From Zymobacter sp047495495 (GTDB lineage: Bacteria > Pseudomonadota > Gammaproteobacteria > Pseudomonadales > Halomonadaceae): 64,000 bases of DNA. Location of the stretch: contig NZ_CP179930.1 of NCBI RefSeq assembly GCF_047495495.1, forward strand, positions 992,001 through 1,056,000, in the 5' to 3' direction. Both the position numbers and the translations under genes were made by a program. Every line of letters starts with the position of its first letter. Position 1 is the first letter of the stretch. Positions 27,418-35,415 of this stretch are shown piece by piece. The notes below the pieces were generated by a model. That model was given only the letters and a program-made list of their open reading frames with translations. It did no database searches and was not told the origin of the DNA.

Positions 27418-28649
27418 GCCGGTGTTTCACGCTGGGCTACGACCGGGTCGACGCTATCGCGCGGCTTGATAGTGGCCCAGCGTTTGCATTTAGGGCAGTG
27501 CCAGTAAAGGTGCGTATAGAGTGTGCCGCATTTCTCGCAGCGAAAGCGCGGTGTATGCGCGTCAAGGCGCTGAAGATGATCGTGAAGCTGACGAAGCATG
27601 TTAGCCGCGCGCTCATTGTTTGGGGCCGACAGTTCAAGCATGGCCTGTCGTGAACGTAGCAGGGCCAGAAAACCGATGCCTCTCAAGTGAGGCTGTTGTT
27701 GCTGGAGCGCGTCAAGCTGTGCCGCGACGGTAGTGATGCCTTCTCTGGCAACGCCCAACTCTGCACGCTTGATGACTGCCTCCATGCTGTGCGTGGCGTG
27801 GATCTGATCGTCCAGAAAGCGCATCAGCCCCTGTTCATCGTCGAGTAATCGGAAGGCCGCAATAGCGCGTTCGATGATGATCGGTGCGAAGTCGGGCGAC
27901 TGGGCGGCAAGGCGTTCCAGCATTTTGATTTCATCACGATAGCGCTGCTGGCGATGGTAGTGCTCTGCCTGCAGCCAGTAGGCGCGGACACACTGCGCAT
28001 CAATGGACAGCGCCTTCTTGAGATGGCGGCGCGCTGCACGGTCATCGTGGCGTCGGAAATCTTGTTCCGCCAGCTCACAGTGCCAGTGAGCGGCGGCGCA
28101 ACGCAATTCCTCTTGGCGGGCCAGCAGCGATGACGGAACCAGATCGAGTGCCTGCTGCCATTCGCGTTCCTGCTCGTACAGCTGGATCAGCAGTTCACGC
28201 GAAGCACCGCGAATATCGCTGTGCTGGGAAGTATCCACGAGCGGGCGCAGCAAGTTTTCCGCGCGATCGAGCACGCCGAGGTGCATAAAATCGCGCGCAA
28301 GCTCAAGCTGCACCTGATCATTCTGGCGGTCGTTTAGTGCCGGACGGGCCAGCAGGTTCTGGTGCAGACGTGCCGCGCGGTCGGCCTCGCCTCGCATGCG
28401 GAAGAGATTGCCCAGTGTGATGTGGGTATCAATGGTGTCACTGCTGACCTCTAGGGTCTCGACGAAAGAATCCAGCGAACGGTCGGAGTGTTCGTTCAGC
28501 AGATAGTTGAGGCTGGCTAAGTAGTCCCGCGACAGCGCGGGCGGAGCCTCAGCCGCATCGTCTCCCTTGGAGGGCTTGCTCAGACGTCCAAGCAGCCATC
28601 CAATGGCAATAGCGACGAACAGTACGATAAGGATCAGCAGATTCTGCAT
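27381..28649 (-). CDS. lapB: Lipopolysaccharide assembly protein LapB (TPR protein)
   Basis: Membrane-anchored adaptor that controls LpxC breakdown by FtsH and so LPS synthesis, 422 aa. An N-terminal transmembrane helix (NLLILIVLFVAIAIGWLLG) is followed by about nine TPR-like helical repeats and a C-terminal rubredoxin-type metal site, CEKCGTLYTHLYWHCPKC, near residue 385. The start is 1-2 bp from the end of lapA, so lapA-lapB are coupled. Convergent overlap of 37 bp with pyrF. Confidence 0.94.
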   Translation of the reverse strand: MQNLLILIVLFVAIAIGWLLGRLSKPSKGDDAAEAPPALSRDYLASLNYLLNEHSDRSLDSFVETLEVSSDTIDTHITLGNLFRMRGEADRAARLHQNLLARPALNDRQNDQVQLELARDFMHLGVLDRAENLLRPLVDTSQHSDIRGASRELLIQLYEQEREWQQALDLVPSSLLARQEELRCAAAHWHCELAEQDFRRHDDRAARRHLKKALSIDAQCVRAYWLQAEHYHRQQRYRDEIKMLERLAAQSPDFAPIIIERAIAAFRLLDDEQGLMRFLDDQIHATHSMEAVIKRAELGVAREGITTVAAQLDALQQQQPHLRGIGFLALLRSRQAMLELSAPNNERAANMLRQLHDHLQRLDAHTPRFRCEKCGTLYTHLYWHCPKCKRWATIKPRDSVDPVVAQRETPAQRVLKTPSTSR

Positions 28650-28650
28650 G

Positions 28651-28956
28651 TCACTGCGTTCCTTGCGGAGACTGAGCAGAGTGAGTGGACTGAGATGCTG
28701 TCCGGGCCGAAGTCTGGCGGCGCAGGCGTGTCAGACGCCGATGGAGACGAAAATAGTGGCCTCCCATGGTCAATATTCCAATGACCACGCCGATGCCGAG
28801 TGAGAGCAGAAGCCACAGCGCCAGTGAGGCGGGGGGCAGGGTGACCCACAGCAGGTCAAGCGGTACCTGGTACTGGTTGTGCAGTGCAAAGCATGCACCG
28901 ACCACAAGCAGCACCAGGGTAATAAGGCCTAAAGCGAGGCGTTTGAACCAGCGCAT
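28651..28956 (-). CDS. lapA: Lipopolysaccharide assembly protein LapA domain protein
   Basis: Small inner-membrane protein of 101 aa (DUF1049 family) working with LapB in LPS assembly. Two transmembrane helices are visible (LALGLITLVLLVVGACFAL and SLALWLLLSLGIGVVIGILTM), with the family pattern N-x-VPLDLLW between them, then a basic cytoplasmic tail rich in Arg, Ser and Gln. Immediately upstream of lapB and 43 bp downstream of ihfB. Confidence 0.9.
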   Translation of the reverse strand: MRWFKRLALGLITLVLLVVGACFALHNQYQVPLDLLWVTLPPASLALWLLLSLGIGVVIGILTMGGHYFRLHRRLTRLRRQTSARTASQSTHSAQSPQGTQ

Positions 28957-28999
28957 GCACGTCTCCCATGGTCAAGGGTGTTGGTCGAAGCCTATAAGC

Positions 29000-29296
29000 T
29001 TAGTAGCCCAACGTGCGGCTGGCGTTAACCTGTTCTCGCAGTTCCTTGCCGGGCTTGAAGTGCGGGACGTACTTGCCTTCGAGCGGTACCGGATCGCCTG
29101 TTTTGGGGTTGCGGCCAACGCGGGGTTCACGGTAGTGCAGCGAGAAGCTGCCGAAGCCGCGAATTTCGACGCGACCACCTTCCGCAAGCGTGTCGGTGAT
29201 GTCATCCAGAATCTGTCGTACTGCGCTTTCAACGTCGCGCAGCGCCAGATGTGGGTGGCGATTGGCAATTTGTTCGATCAGTTCGGACTTGGTCAT
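29000..29296 (-). CDS. ihfB: Integration host factor subunit beta
   Basis: DNA-bending subunit of IHF, 98 aa. It begins MTKSELIEQIANRHPHL and carries the DNA-arm region with GFGSFSLHYREPRVGRNPKTG near residue 46, including the Pro at the arm tip that inserts into DNA. Two upstream in-frame ATG/ATA codons extend the frame to 29317, but the start at 29296 matches the family. In most relatives ihfB follows rpsA; here the two are nearly 10 kb apart and on opposite strands. Confidence 0.97.
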   Translation of the reverse strand: MTKSELIEQIANRHPHLALRDVESAVRQILDDITDTLAEGGRVEIRGFGSFSLHYREPRVGRNPKTGDPVPLEGKYVPHFKPGKELREQVNASRTLGY

Positions 29297-29465
29297 GAAT
29301 GTACTCTCTATGCGCAAAATCCCTAATTACTTGTATCTATTGTATTAGTGCGTAAAGGCCTGTCTTGCAACCTTTTCGGATTCAGCATAGCTGCGCCCTA
29401 GGACAATGACAATCTTCACAAAGCAATGAAATACATTTGATACAAGCCCCTATGAGGCGTGAGCT

Positions 29466-29966
29466 ATGGTCGCCTCGCCATCATCCATGATCACCTTGCA
29501 GCAAGGGGAAACTTCATTGATGCCCAATGCCTTTGACCAGCCTGTAATCATAAGGTTGCAACGCTCGCAGTGCCAATGGATGCTTGCTGCACTCATCATG
29601 ATCGCAGCCATTCTGCTTGGCTTTTGGTGGCGCGTACAGCCTCATTTACTGTTGCCGTTTACGGTCATGATCGCTTGCCTCCAAGGGCAGCGTTGCGTCT
29701 TGCCGCTGCTGAAATATCATCGCCACCAGTGGTGGCTGTTTCAGGGTGCCCAGTGGCAGCTCGTCACCCTTGAGCCTTGTTATATCGGTAGCTGGCTGAT
29801 GAGCATGACGGTTGAAAACAGGAATATCATCGTCTGGCCCGACAGCTGCACGCCTCGTGAGCAGTGGTATCTACGCCGTGCGTTGCTGGCCCGTCAGCGC
29901 GCTCGGTTGGAAGAAGAGCCTGCTCCCTCTCTTTGGCGGCGCTTATGTTGCTGGATTCTAGGCTAA
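29466..29966 (+). CDS. Small membrane protein, YgfX/CptA-like
   Basis: Protein of 166 aa with two hydrophobic helices (MLAALIMIAAILLGFWW and LLLPFTVMIACLQ, about residues 40-75), a Trp-rich middle (HRHQWWLFQGAQWQLVTLEP) and a soluble end with IIVWPDSCTPREQWYLRRALL. This last pattern resembles the DS-x-RxLR segment of YgfX-type proteins, which in E. coli are linked to the SdhE (YgfY) partner. No sdhE gene is next to it. The match is by eye and modest. GAGG lies 8 bp before the ATG. Monocistronic. Confidence 0.55.
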   Translation: MVASPSSMITLQQGETSLMPNAFDQPVIIRLQRSQCQWMLAALIMIAAILLGFWWRVQPHLLLPFTVMIACLQGQRCVLPLLKYHRHQWWLFQGAQWQLVTLEPCYIGSWLMSMTVENRNIIVWPDSCTPREQWYLRRALLARQRARLEEEPAPSLWRRLCCWILG

Positions 29967-30270
29967 ATCTACACCGCATTATATCTGATACGACGCGTTT
30001 CTATACGGATCGTTCCCATCCTATAAAAGAATATAGCGAAGGTGAAGCGGGATGCGCATGGCGGCGTTGTACGGAAATAAAGGGGGAGTAAGTAGGAGAT
30101 AGACACTGAATGCCCCCAATGGCGCTGGAGCGCTAGCGTGCTTTTGCCCTTTGCACGAGAAACAGCGACCGGGCCTAAGGGTAGTGTCTTGCGGCGGAGA
30201 GTGGATAGTCGATGAAAAAAAGCCCCTGCAAAAGCAAGGGCCGGTATGAAATAGCGCTGCAGGGTGCGGT
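29967..30270. other. Intergenic region, no gene seen
   Basis: Contains the terminator of the FUSC-family gene near 30214 and AT-rich DNA near 29980-30030. No coding frame of note. Confidence 0.6.
30214..30241 (-). terminator. Terminator of the FUSC-family gene
   Basis: On the minus strand GCCCTTGC-TTTT-GCAGGGGC forms an 8 bp stem (one G-T pair) followed by a run of seven T, about 30 bp past the stop. Confidence 0.82.
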
Positions 30271-31413
30271 TCAGTCGCTCAGTACGTAGCCGTGACTCGC
30301 GCGCTTGCGCAGGCGTCGGCTGGGCAGGCGTTGAATGTTGGACAGTGTGGTCACCAGCGCTGATGTCTGCTGCGAGAGCTCCCTGTTCAGCCACAGATAG
30401 CCACTGGGGCTGAACAGGGCCTTGCCCGAATCACTTTGCGCATTGAGCGCAGTATCCGCATAGGGTTGTAGGTCGAAGTTGTCCATGTCGATCTTGATCG
30501 GTTGGCCGGTGCGGATTTCATAAGCCAGTGTGCTTAGTGCACCCGCCAGCTTACGCTGCTGTTCGCGCAGGCCTGACAGACCTTCGATCAGATCGTGTCC
30601 GTCGCGCGTGTCCCAGTGGGTTTCGATCAGCAGTTCGACGGTCGAGATCATACGGCGCTGCAGTGACAGGATATCGCTAAAGGTGCCTCGTTTGACGCGG
30701 CCTTCACGGTGCACTGCTTCGATCAGCGCGCGCTGCTTGACCAAGCGTGTTCCCGCTTCCTTCATCAGTTTTGAAGTGTAGTCGGGGTCGTATGCGCCGG
30801 TGCGGGTATGAATGCGATACACGCGCGATAGACGGTCGAGGTTGCCTGCCAGCATGAAACGCATCACATCTGTCGCTTTCTGCGGCTGGATGATGATTGA
30901 GGTCAGAATGGCTGCGCTGGTGCCGATGAGTACGTTGCAGGAGCGCCATACCGCAACGGAGGTGTCCAGTGTTCCATCCCCCAGCACCATGACGATGGTG
31001 ATGTTGAACATCGATACGCTATAGCTGTAGCGGGATGAAAAGGAGAGATAGCTGGCAATACCGACGGAGGCCACCATCAACAGCGGCAGAAAATGGAAGT
31101 CCTGTAGGAACGGTAATGGGGCGTTGGGAAAGTGGACTTCGCGAAGAAAGGGGATTTGAAGTGCGATGATGCCGAATAGCCCGCCGATGATGGTGCCGGC
31201 CAGTCGTTGCAGCCCTTTTTCGACGACACCGCCGATATGCGGTAACCCCCCCATGACCATGACGACACTGACCAGTGCCCAGCTGCCGTGTTCAAGATGA
31301 AACAGCATGATGATGGACAGGGTGATCAACATGGCCACGCAGCCTCTCACGGTATGAATGAGCTGGCGGTGACGATAAGTGAAGAATGGATCCAGAAATG
31401 GCAGTGATCGCAT
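30271..31413 (-). CDS. FUSC-family inner-membrane transporter
   Basis: Membrane protein of the fusaric-acid-resistance/aromatic acid exporter superfamily, about 380 aa. The N-terminal half has six hydrophobic helices (MLITLSIIMLF, WALVSVVMVMGGLPHIG, RLAGTIIGGLFGIIAL and so on), with the conserved RLAGTxxGG motif after the second helix. The C-terminal half is a long helical cytoplasmic domain with no catalytic motif. The start is uncertain: the ATG at 31413 has no clear ribosome site and the frame is open to 31569. Substrate unknown. Confidence 0.82.
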   Translation of the reverse strand: MRSLPFLDPFFTYRHRQLIHTVRGCVAMLITLSIIMLFHLEHGSWALVSVVMVMGGLPHIGGVVEKGLQRLAGTIIGGLFGIIALQIPFLREVHFPNAPLPFLQDFHFLPLLMVASVGIASYLSFSSRYSYSVSMFNITIVMVLGDGTLDTSVAVWRSCNVLIGTSAAILTSIIIQPQKATDVMRFMLAGNLDRLSRVYRIHTRTGAYDPDYTSKLMKEAGTRLVKQRALIEAVHREGRVKRGTFSDILSLQRRMISTVELLIETHWDTRDGHDLIEGLSGLREQQRKLAGALSTLAYEIRTGQPIKIDMDNFDLQPYADTALNAQSDSGKALFSPSGYLWLNRELSQQTSALVTTLSNIQRLPSRRLRKRASHGYVLSD

Positions 31414-31624
31414 AGTGATGTGATCTGACTTCGCAAGAGTGGATGAACGACGGGAATTAGGGATCTCATCGGCCGATGGCGGGCAGGCTGAAGCACCGTC
31501 GCGGGCATTATACGCACCGCGGATCATAAACCCAGGGGGCGATGATGTCGCATGGCGGCGATCAGGCATGCAGGGGCCCGAGCATACGCCTGCCGGGCCT
31601 TATTCGCACTACTGATGTTATGTA

Positions 31625-32557
31625 TTATCGGAAGTCTTCAGCCGACACGTGCCAATGGAGCCCCGCCGTGGACAGTGTCGCCATCGCGCCATACGGCCAG
31701 GCATGATTGACGGGGTAGTGCCCGAACGGCAGCTGGTGGTGCAGCGGGATGTTCAGCGGTGCCAGCCATTCCGCCAGTGCGGCGTGGCTGCTGGTGGTCG
31801 CGTCGCCTTGTCGCGTGAAGCTGCCAAGGCATACGCCGCTGAGCCAGCGAGTGTCCAGCGAAGACAGCAGCTGGTGAAAACAGCGCTCAATGCGGTAGTC
31901 GGCTTCGCCCACTTCCTCGAGCATTAGCAGTGTCGGGCGCTCCAGTACCATTGCTCCCGGCGTTCCGCACAGACTGGCCAGTGTGACTAGGTTGCCACCG
32001 CGCAGCTGTCCGCTCACGGTCATGTCCGGCCCTGCAAAGCGTACCGTTTCCATATGGCCGTCGGTGTGCGCATGCACGTGTTGCAATGACCGCATTGACT
32101 GCCAACGTGCATCGGTTTCTTCGGGGGGCCAAGGGGACACGAGTGCCAGCTCTGTGGCAACGGGGGCGTGAATGGCCGGTAAACCATGGCGATAGAACGC
32201 TTCTAGCAGTACGGTTACGTCGGAATAACCCACCAGCGCTCGCTCGGGATGACGGGCGATGCGTGTCCAGTCGATGAGTGGCAGAAGATGGTCGGCGCCG
32301 TAGCCACCGCGCAGGCACCACACGACGTCAGCGTCATCGCGTTCGAAGGCTTCGTGAAGGTCATTCACGCGCTGCTCTGCCGTGCCGGCCAGATAGCGAT
32401 GTCGGTCGAGCACATGCTGGCCGGAGACGACGGTCGCCCCTAGCTGGCCCAGACGTTGCAGAGTCAAGGCATAGCGTTCCTCGTCGACGGCACCTGATGG
32501 GGCGATCAGCGCAACGCGAAGAGATGCGCGTTCAGGGGAAGAAAAAAACGTATGCAT
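31625..32557 (-). CDS. ldcA: LD-carboxypeptidase (S66 family), murein tetrapeptide type
   Basis: Cytoplasmic serine peptidase trimming the terminal D-Ala from recycled muropeptides, 310 aa. The catalytic Ser is in ALVGYSDVT near residue 111; the Glu and His of the Ser-Glu-His triad lie in LMLEEVGEADYRIERCFHQLL (about 205) and in the PFGHYPVNHAWPYG segment near the end. VWCLRGGYGADHLLP near 80 is the oxyanion region. The start at 32557 has AGGAG 12 bp upstream. The frame continues to 32647, but the extra residues do not resemble the family. Confidence 0.9.
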   Translation of the reverse strand: MHTFFSSPERASLRVALIAPSGAVDEERYALTLQRLGQLGATVVSGQHVLDRHRYLAGTAEQRVNDLHEAFERDDADVVWCLRGGYGADHLLPLIDWTRIARHPERALVGYSDVTVLLEAFYRHGLPAIHAPVATELALVSPWPPEETDARWQSMRSLQHVHAHTDGHMETVRFAGPDMTVSGQLRGGNLVTLASLCGTPGAMVLERPTLLMLEEVGEADYRIERCFHQLLSSLDTRWLSGVCLGSFTRQGDATTSSHAALAEWLAPLNIPLHHQLPFGHYPVNHAWPYGAMATLSTAGLHWHVSAEDFR

Positions 32558-32740
32558 TGTTATGATGCTCCTGAGGAACAATAGGGAGTAGGGTAGAAGA
32601 CCTGCGTCTGATAGGCTGGTGGTCATCCCGCCTATCGCTGACCGCACAGGCTTTACCGTGCGAGCGCGCTGTATAAGTGAATAGTGCCGCGAAACGGTTT
32701 ATGAATACAGTCTATGGGCACCTTGATGTCAGGAGAGTTC

Positions 32741-32992
32741 ATGTCAGATCACGCTTCTTCTTATCACGATGAACGTCCACGTACGACGGCTGTCACGGAC
32801 AGCGACCGCGTTGCCGTGCTGCAGGTGGCCGTGGTGGCACTGTCCGAGCTACTGCGTCAGCAGTCTGCTGAAATGCAAGGGCGTTGGGTGAACTGCCTGC
32901 AGCAGACGCGCGATATGCCTGAGAACCTGCCGTTGTCGCCCGCCTTTGATGAGTTGTTGGCGCTGGTCGACCATGTGCAACGTGATGAATAA
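32741..32992 (+). CDS. Small conserved-looking protein of unknown function
   Basis: A frame of 83 codons with AGGAG five bases before the ATG at 32741. The product is mostly hydrophilic with one amphipathic helix (DRVAVLQVAVVALSELLRQQ) and no cysteine cluster or signal peptide. It precedes pgsA by about 150 bp on the same strand. I do not recognise a family. The good ribosome site and normal codon use support a real gene. Confidence 0.6.
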   Translation: MSDHASSYHDERPRTTAVTDSDRVAVLQVAVVALSELLRQQSAEMQGRWVNCLQQTRDMPENLPLSPAFDELLALVDHVQRDE

Positions 32993-33140
32993 GCGGACTT
33001 CATTGCTCGACCGCGATGACCCTGTTTTCATAAAATGAGTATATGCTTTCCGGAGCGTGCCACGATGATGTGGTGAGCCGTATGCCAACGGTAAGCCAAT
33101 CTTTCCTCCACTCCTGTGCTGCAAGGACGCCTGTTCGACC

Positions 33141-33689
33141 ATGAATATTCCGAATATCCTCACGCTGATCCGGATCGTGTTCATCCCATTGCTGGTGGTG
33201 AGCTATTACCTGCCGGGTACATGGAGCTATTCCATCGCAGCCTTCCTTTTCGGTGCCGCTTCGGTAACGGACTGGTTTGACGGCTTTCTGGCGCGCCGCT
33301 GGAATCAGAGTACCCCCTTCGGTGCTTTCCTCGACCCCGTGGCCGACAAGCTGATCGTGGCCATTGCGCTGGGACTGCTGATCGAGCGCTATCATGTGGC
33401 ATGGATGACACTGCCGGCGTTGGTCATTATCGGGCGTGAAATCGTCATTTCCGCACTGCGTGAATGGATGGCTGAACTTGGCAAGCGTGCCAGTGTGGCG
33501 GTGTCCTATATCGGTAAGCTGAAAACGACCCTGCAGATGTTCTCTATCTTCGTGCTGCTCGGTACGGCACCTTATACGGTCTACAACATCGTGGGCATCG
33601 TCATGTTATATGCAGCGGCACTGCTGACGCTGTGGTCGATGATCAACTATCTGCGTGCTGCATGGCCGGAGTTGACCCGCGAGATGTAA
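33141..33689 (+). CDS. pgsA: CDP-diacylglycerol--glycerol-3-phosphate 3-phosphatidyltransferase
   Basis: Committed step to phosphatidylglycerol and cardiolipin, inner membrane, 182 aa. The CDP-alcohol phosphotransferase motif is complete: DWFDGFLARRWNQSTPFGAF followed by LDPVADK, with the four aspartates and the Gly and Arg in place (residues about 42-70). Four to six hydrophobic helices. In E. coli pgsA lies directly after uvrC and before glyW-cysT-leuZ. Here tRNA-Gly still follows, but uvrC is 11 kb away. Confidence 0.95.
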   Translation: MNIPNILTLIRIVFIPLLVVSYYLPGTWSYSIAAFLFGAASVTDWFDGFLARRWNQSTPFGAFLDPVADKLIVAIALGLLIERYHVAWMTLPALVIIGREIVISALREWMAELGKRASVAVSYIGKLKTTLQMFSIFVLLGTAPYTVYNIVGIVMLYAAALLTLWSMINYLRAAWPELTREM

Positions 33690-33721
33690 TATCGGTATCG
33701 ACCCCTGTTCTTCCGCAGGGG

Positions 33722-33749
33722 TTGACAGATTGCCGGTGAGGGCTATAAT
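33722..33749 (+). promoter_or_regulatory. Promoter of tRNA-Gly
   Basis: TTGACA and TATAAT, both consensus, with a 16 bp spacer, ending 15 bp before the tRNA. Confidence 0.85.
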
Positions 33750-33764
33750 TGCTTTCGAAATCAA

Positions 33765-33840
33765 GCGGGAATAGCTCAGTTGGTAGAGCGCCACCTTGCC
33801 AAGGTGGAGGTCGCGAGTTCGAGCCTCGTTTCCCGCTCCA
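33765..33840 (+). tRNA. tRNA-Gly (anticodon GCC)
   Basis: 76 nt with CCA encoded. The acceptor arms GCGGGAA and TTCCCGC pair, the anticodon loop reads CTTGCCAAG and the T-loop is GTTCGAGC. It follows pgsA as glyW does in E. coli. Confidence 0.98.
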
Positions 33841-33868
33841 GAATTGAAGGATCACTTGCTGGTCCGTG

Positions 33869-33897
33869 AAAAGAGCCTCTAGGGGCTCTTTTTTTAT
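33869..33897 (+). terminator. tRNA-Gly terminator
   Basis: AAAAGAGCC-TCTAGG-GGCTCTTTT stem-loop with a run of T, 29 bp after the tRNA. Confidence 0.88.
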
Positions 33898-34087
33898 GCC
33901 TCGATATTTTCCTTTCCAATATCTGTTTTGCCCAGAACATAGACGGCTGATGCTGGCTCGCGTCTTAACAGCGGAAGGCGTACGGGTTGACGCGTCCGTC
34001 GTACAGTATCCCGTAGACTTTCGCGCAATACCTGATCAATGCGTCAGATGTGGTGATGGCGTTCACGCCCCTTTCCGATCAAGCTAG
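33896..34087 (+). CDS. Possible small cysteine-bearing protein (doubtful)
   Basis: An open frame of 63 codons from an ATG right after the tRNA-Gly terminator. The product has FCPEHRRLMLARVL near the start and CVRCGDG near the end, which could make a Cys/His metal site. Against it: the ATG sits in the T-run of the terminator, there is no ribosome site, and I know no matching family. It could be a broken or non-coding piece. The rest of 33841-34230 holds only the terminator and the upstream region of the next gene. Confidence 0.25.
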   Translation: MPRYFPFQYLFCPEHRRLMLARVLTAEGVRVDASVVQYPVDFRAIPDQCVRCGDGVHAPFRSS

Positions 34088-34230
34088 CTGGGCTATCCCG
34101 CCGCTTATGCGGTACCGCTATTTTATTATCAAGTACGTTAAGTAATAATCCTTCATATGAACGGTCCGAAGGACGGGGTGTCCCACCTCAGGCGATGTTA
34201 ACGGGCATTAAGGTAAAGGAAGATAATGAT

Positions 34231-35286
34231 ATGGACATGCTGCGAGTAGGCGTTATCGGGTTCGGGTATGCGACCAAGACCTTTCATGTACCTTTGATTC
34301 TGGCAACTGAAGGGCTGGCACTGGCCGCCATTTCGACAAGCCGTCCGGATGACGTGGCCGCCGTGCTGCCGAATGTGCCCTGTGTGGACTCTCCTGAAGC
34401 ACTGCTGGCGCTGCCTGATATTGATATCATCGTCATTCCTACGCCTAACGATACCCATTTCCCGCTGGCCAAGCAGGCGATGGAAAGTGGTCATCATGTC
34501 GTGGTTGATAAGCCTTTTGCGCTATCGGTAGCGGAGGCGAGCGCTCTGACGGCACTGGCAAAAGAAAAAGGGGTTGTGCTGTCGGTATTCCATAACCGCC
34601 GCTGGGACAGCGATTTCATGACGCTGCGTAATGCGATCGACGAAGGGCTCCTCGGCACCGTCACGGAGGCAGAGCTGCGTTACGACCGGTATCGACCGGA
34701 AGTCCGACAGCGCTGGCGCGAACAGAACGTGCCGGGCGGTGGCCTCTGGTACGATCTAGGGCCGCATTTGCTTGATCAGGCTGTGCAGCTTTTCGGCATG
34801 CCTGATGCCATTCAGGCCGATATTGCCTCGCTGCGCCCGGGCGGCCTGAGCGACGACCATGCGCAGGCTACGCTGTTTTATCCGCAGCGCCGCGTAACGC
34901 TACACGCCTCCATGCTAGTGGCCACCGAAACGCCGCACTATACCGTGAATGGCACGCAGGGTGGCTACGTCAAATATGGTCTAGACGTGCAGGAAGACCA
35001 GCTGAAAGCGGGTATGCAGCCCGGCGACGATCAATGGGGCGTCGATCCCCGGCCGGCGCTGCTACTGACGCGTAACGAGCAAGGTGGCCTTGATGAACGT
35101 GCCTATGCGTCTGTGCCCGGTGATTACCGTTGCTACTATCGCCAGTTCCGTGATGCAGTGCTTGGAAAAGGGGATAATCCCGTGACGCCAGAACAAGCGC
35201 TGCGCGTCATCTATCTGATCGAGCAGGGCATTGCGTCGTCACAGTCCGGTGCACGGATTGCTATAAAAGATATACCGTTATCTTGA
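34231..35286 (+). CDS. Gfo/Idh/MocA-family NAD(P)-dependent oxidoreductase
   Basis: Predicted sugar-type or other dehydrogenase of 351 aa. The N-terminal Rossmann fold begins RVGVIGFGYATKTFHVPLI. The family EKP motif appears as DKPFALS near residue 95, with the catalytic lysine. YDLGPHLLDQAVQLFG near residue 178 is the second conserved segment, containing the active-site Asp and His. It resembles E. coli YdgJ in length and motif spelling. Start chosen at 34231 with AAGGA 10 bp upstream; 34237 is possible. Substrate unknown. First gene of the segment that separates tRNA-Gly from tRNA-Cys. Confidence 0.88.
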   Translation: MDMLRVGVIGFGYATKTFHVPLILATEGLALAAISTSRPDDVAAVLPNVPCVDSPEALLALPDIDIIVIPTPNDTHFPLAKQAMESGHHVVVDKPFALSVAEASALTALAKEKGVVLSVFHNRRWDSDFMTLRNAIDEGLLGTVTEAELRYDRYRPEVRQRWREQNVPGGGLWYDLGPHLLDQAVQLFGMPDAIQADIASLRPGGLSDDHAQATLFYPQRRVTLHASMLVATETPHYTVNGTQGGYVKYGLDVQEDQLKAGMQPGDDQWGVDPRPALLLTRNEQGGLDERAYASVPGDYRCYYRQFRDAVLGKGDNPVTPEQALRVIYLIEQGIASSQSGARIAIKDIPLS

Positions 35287-35355
35287 TCGCTGCACCCGAT
35301 GCCTTTCTCTGTCTATGAAGGTATCGGTGGGTTATTGCGTAGCGAAGTGCGTATG

Positions 35356-35388
35356 AAAAAGGGTGGCGTCATCGACGCCACCCTTTTT
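35356..35388. terminator. Bidirectional terminator
   Basis: AAAAAGGGTGGCGTC-ATC-GACGCCACCCTTTTT: a 15 bp stem with A- and T-runs, between the convergent oxidoreductase and ABC transporter genes. Confidence 0.9.
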
Positions 35389-35415
35389 CTGTAATGACAT
35401 TGTGTACTCAGGGTA

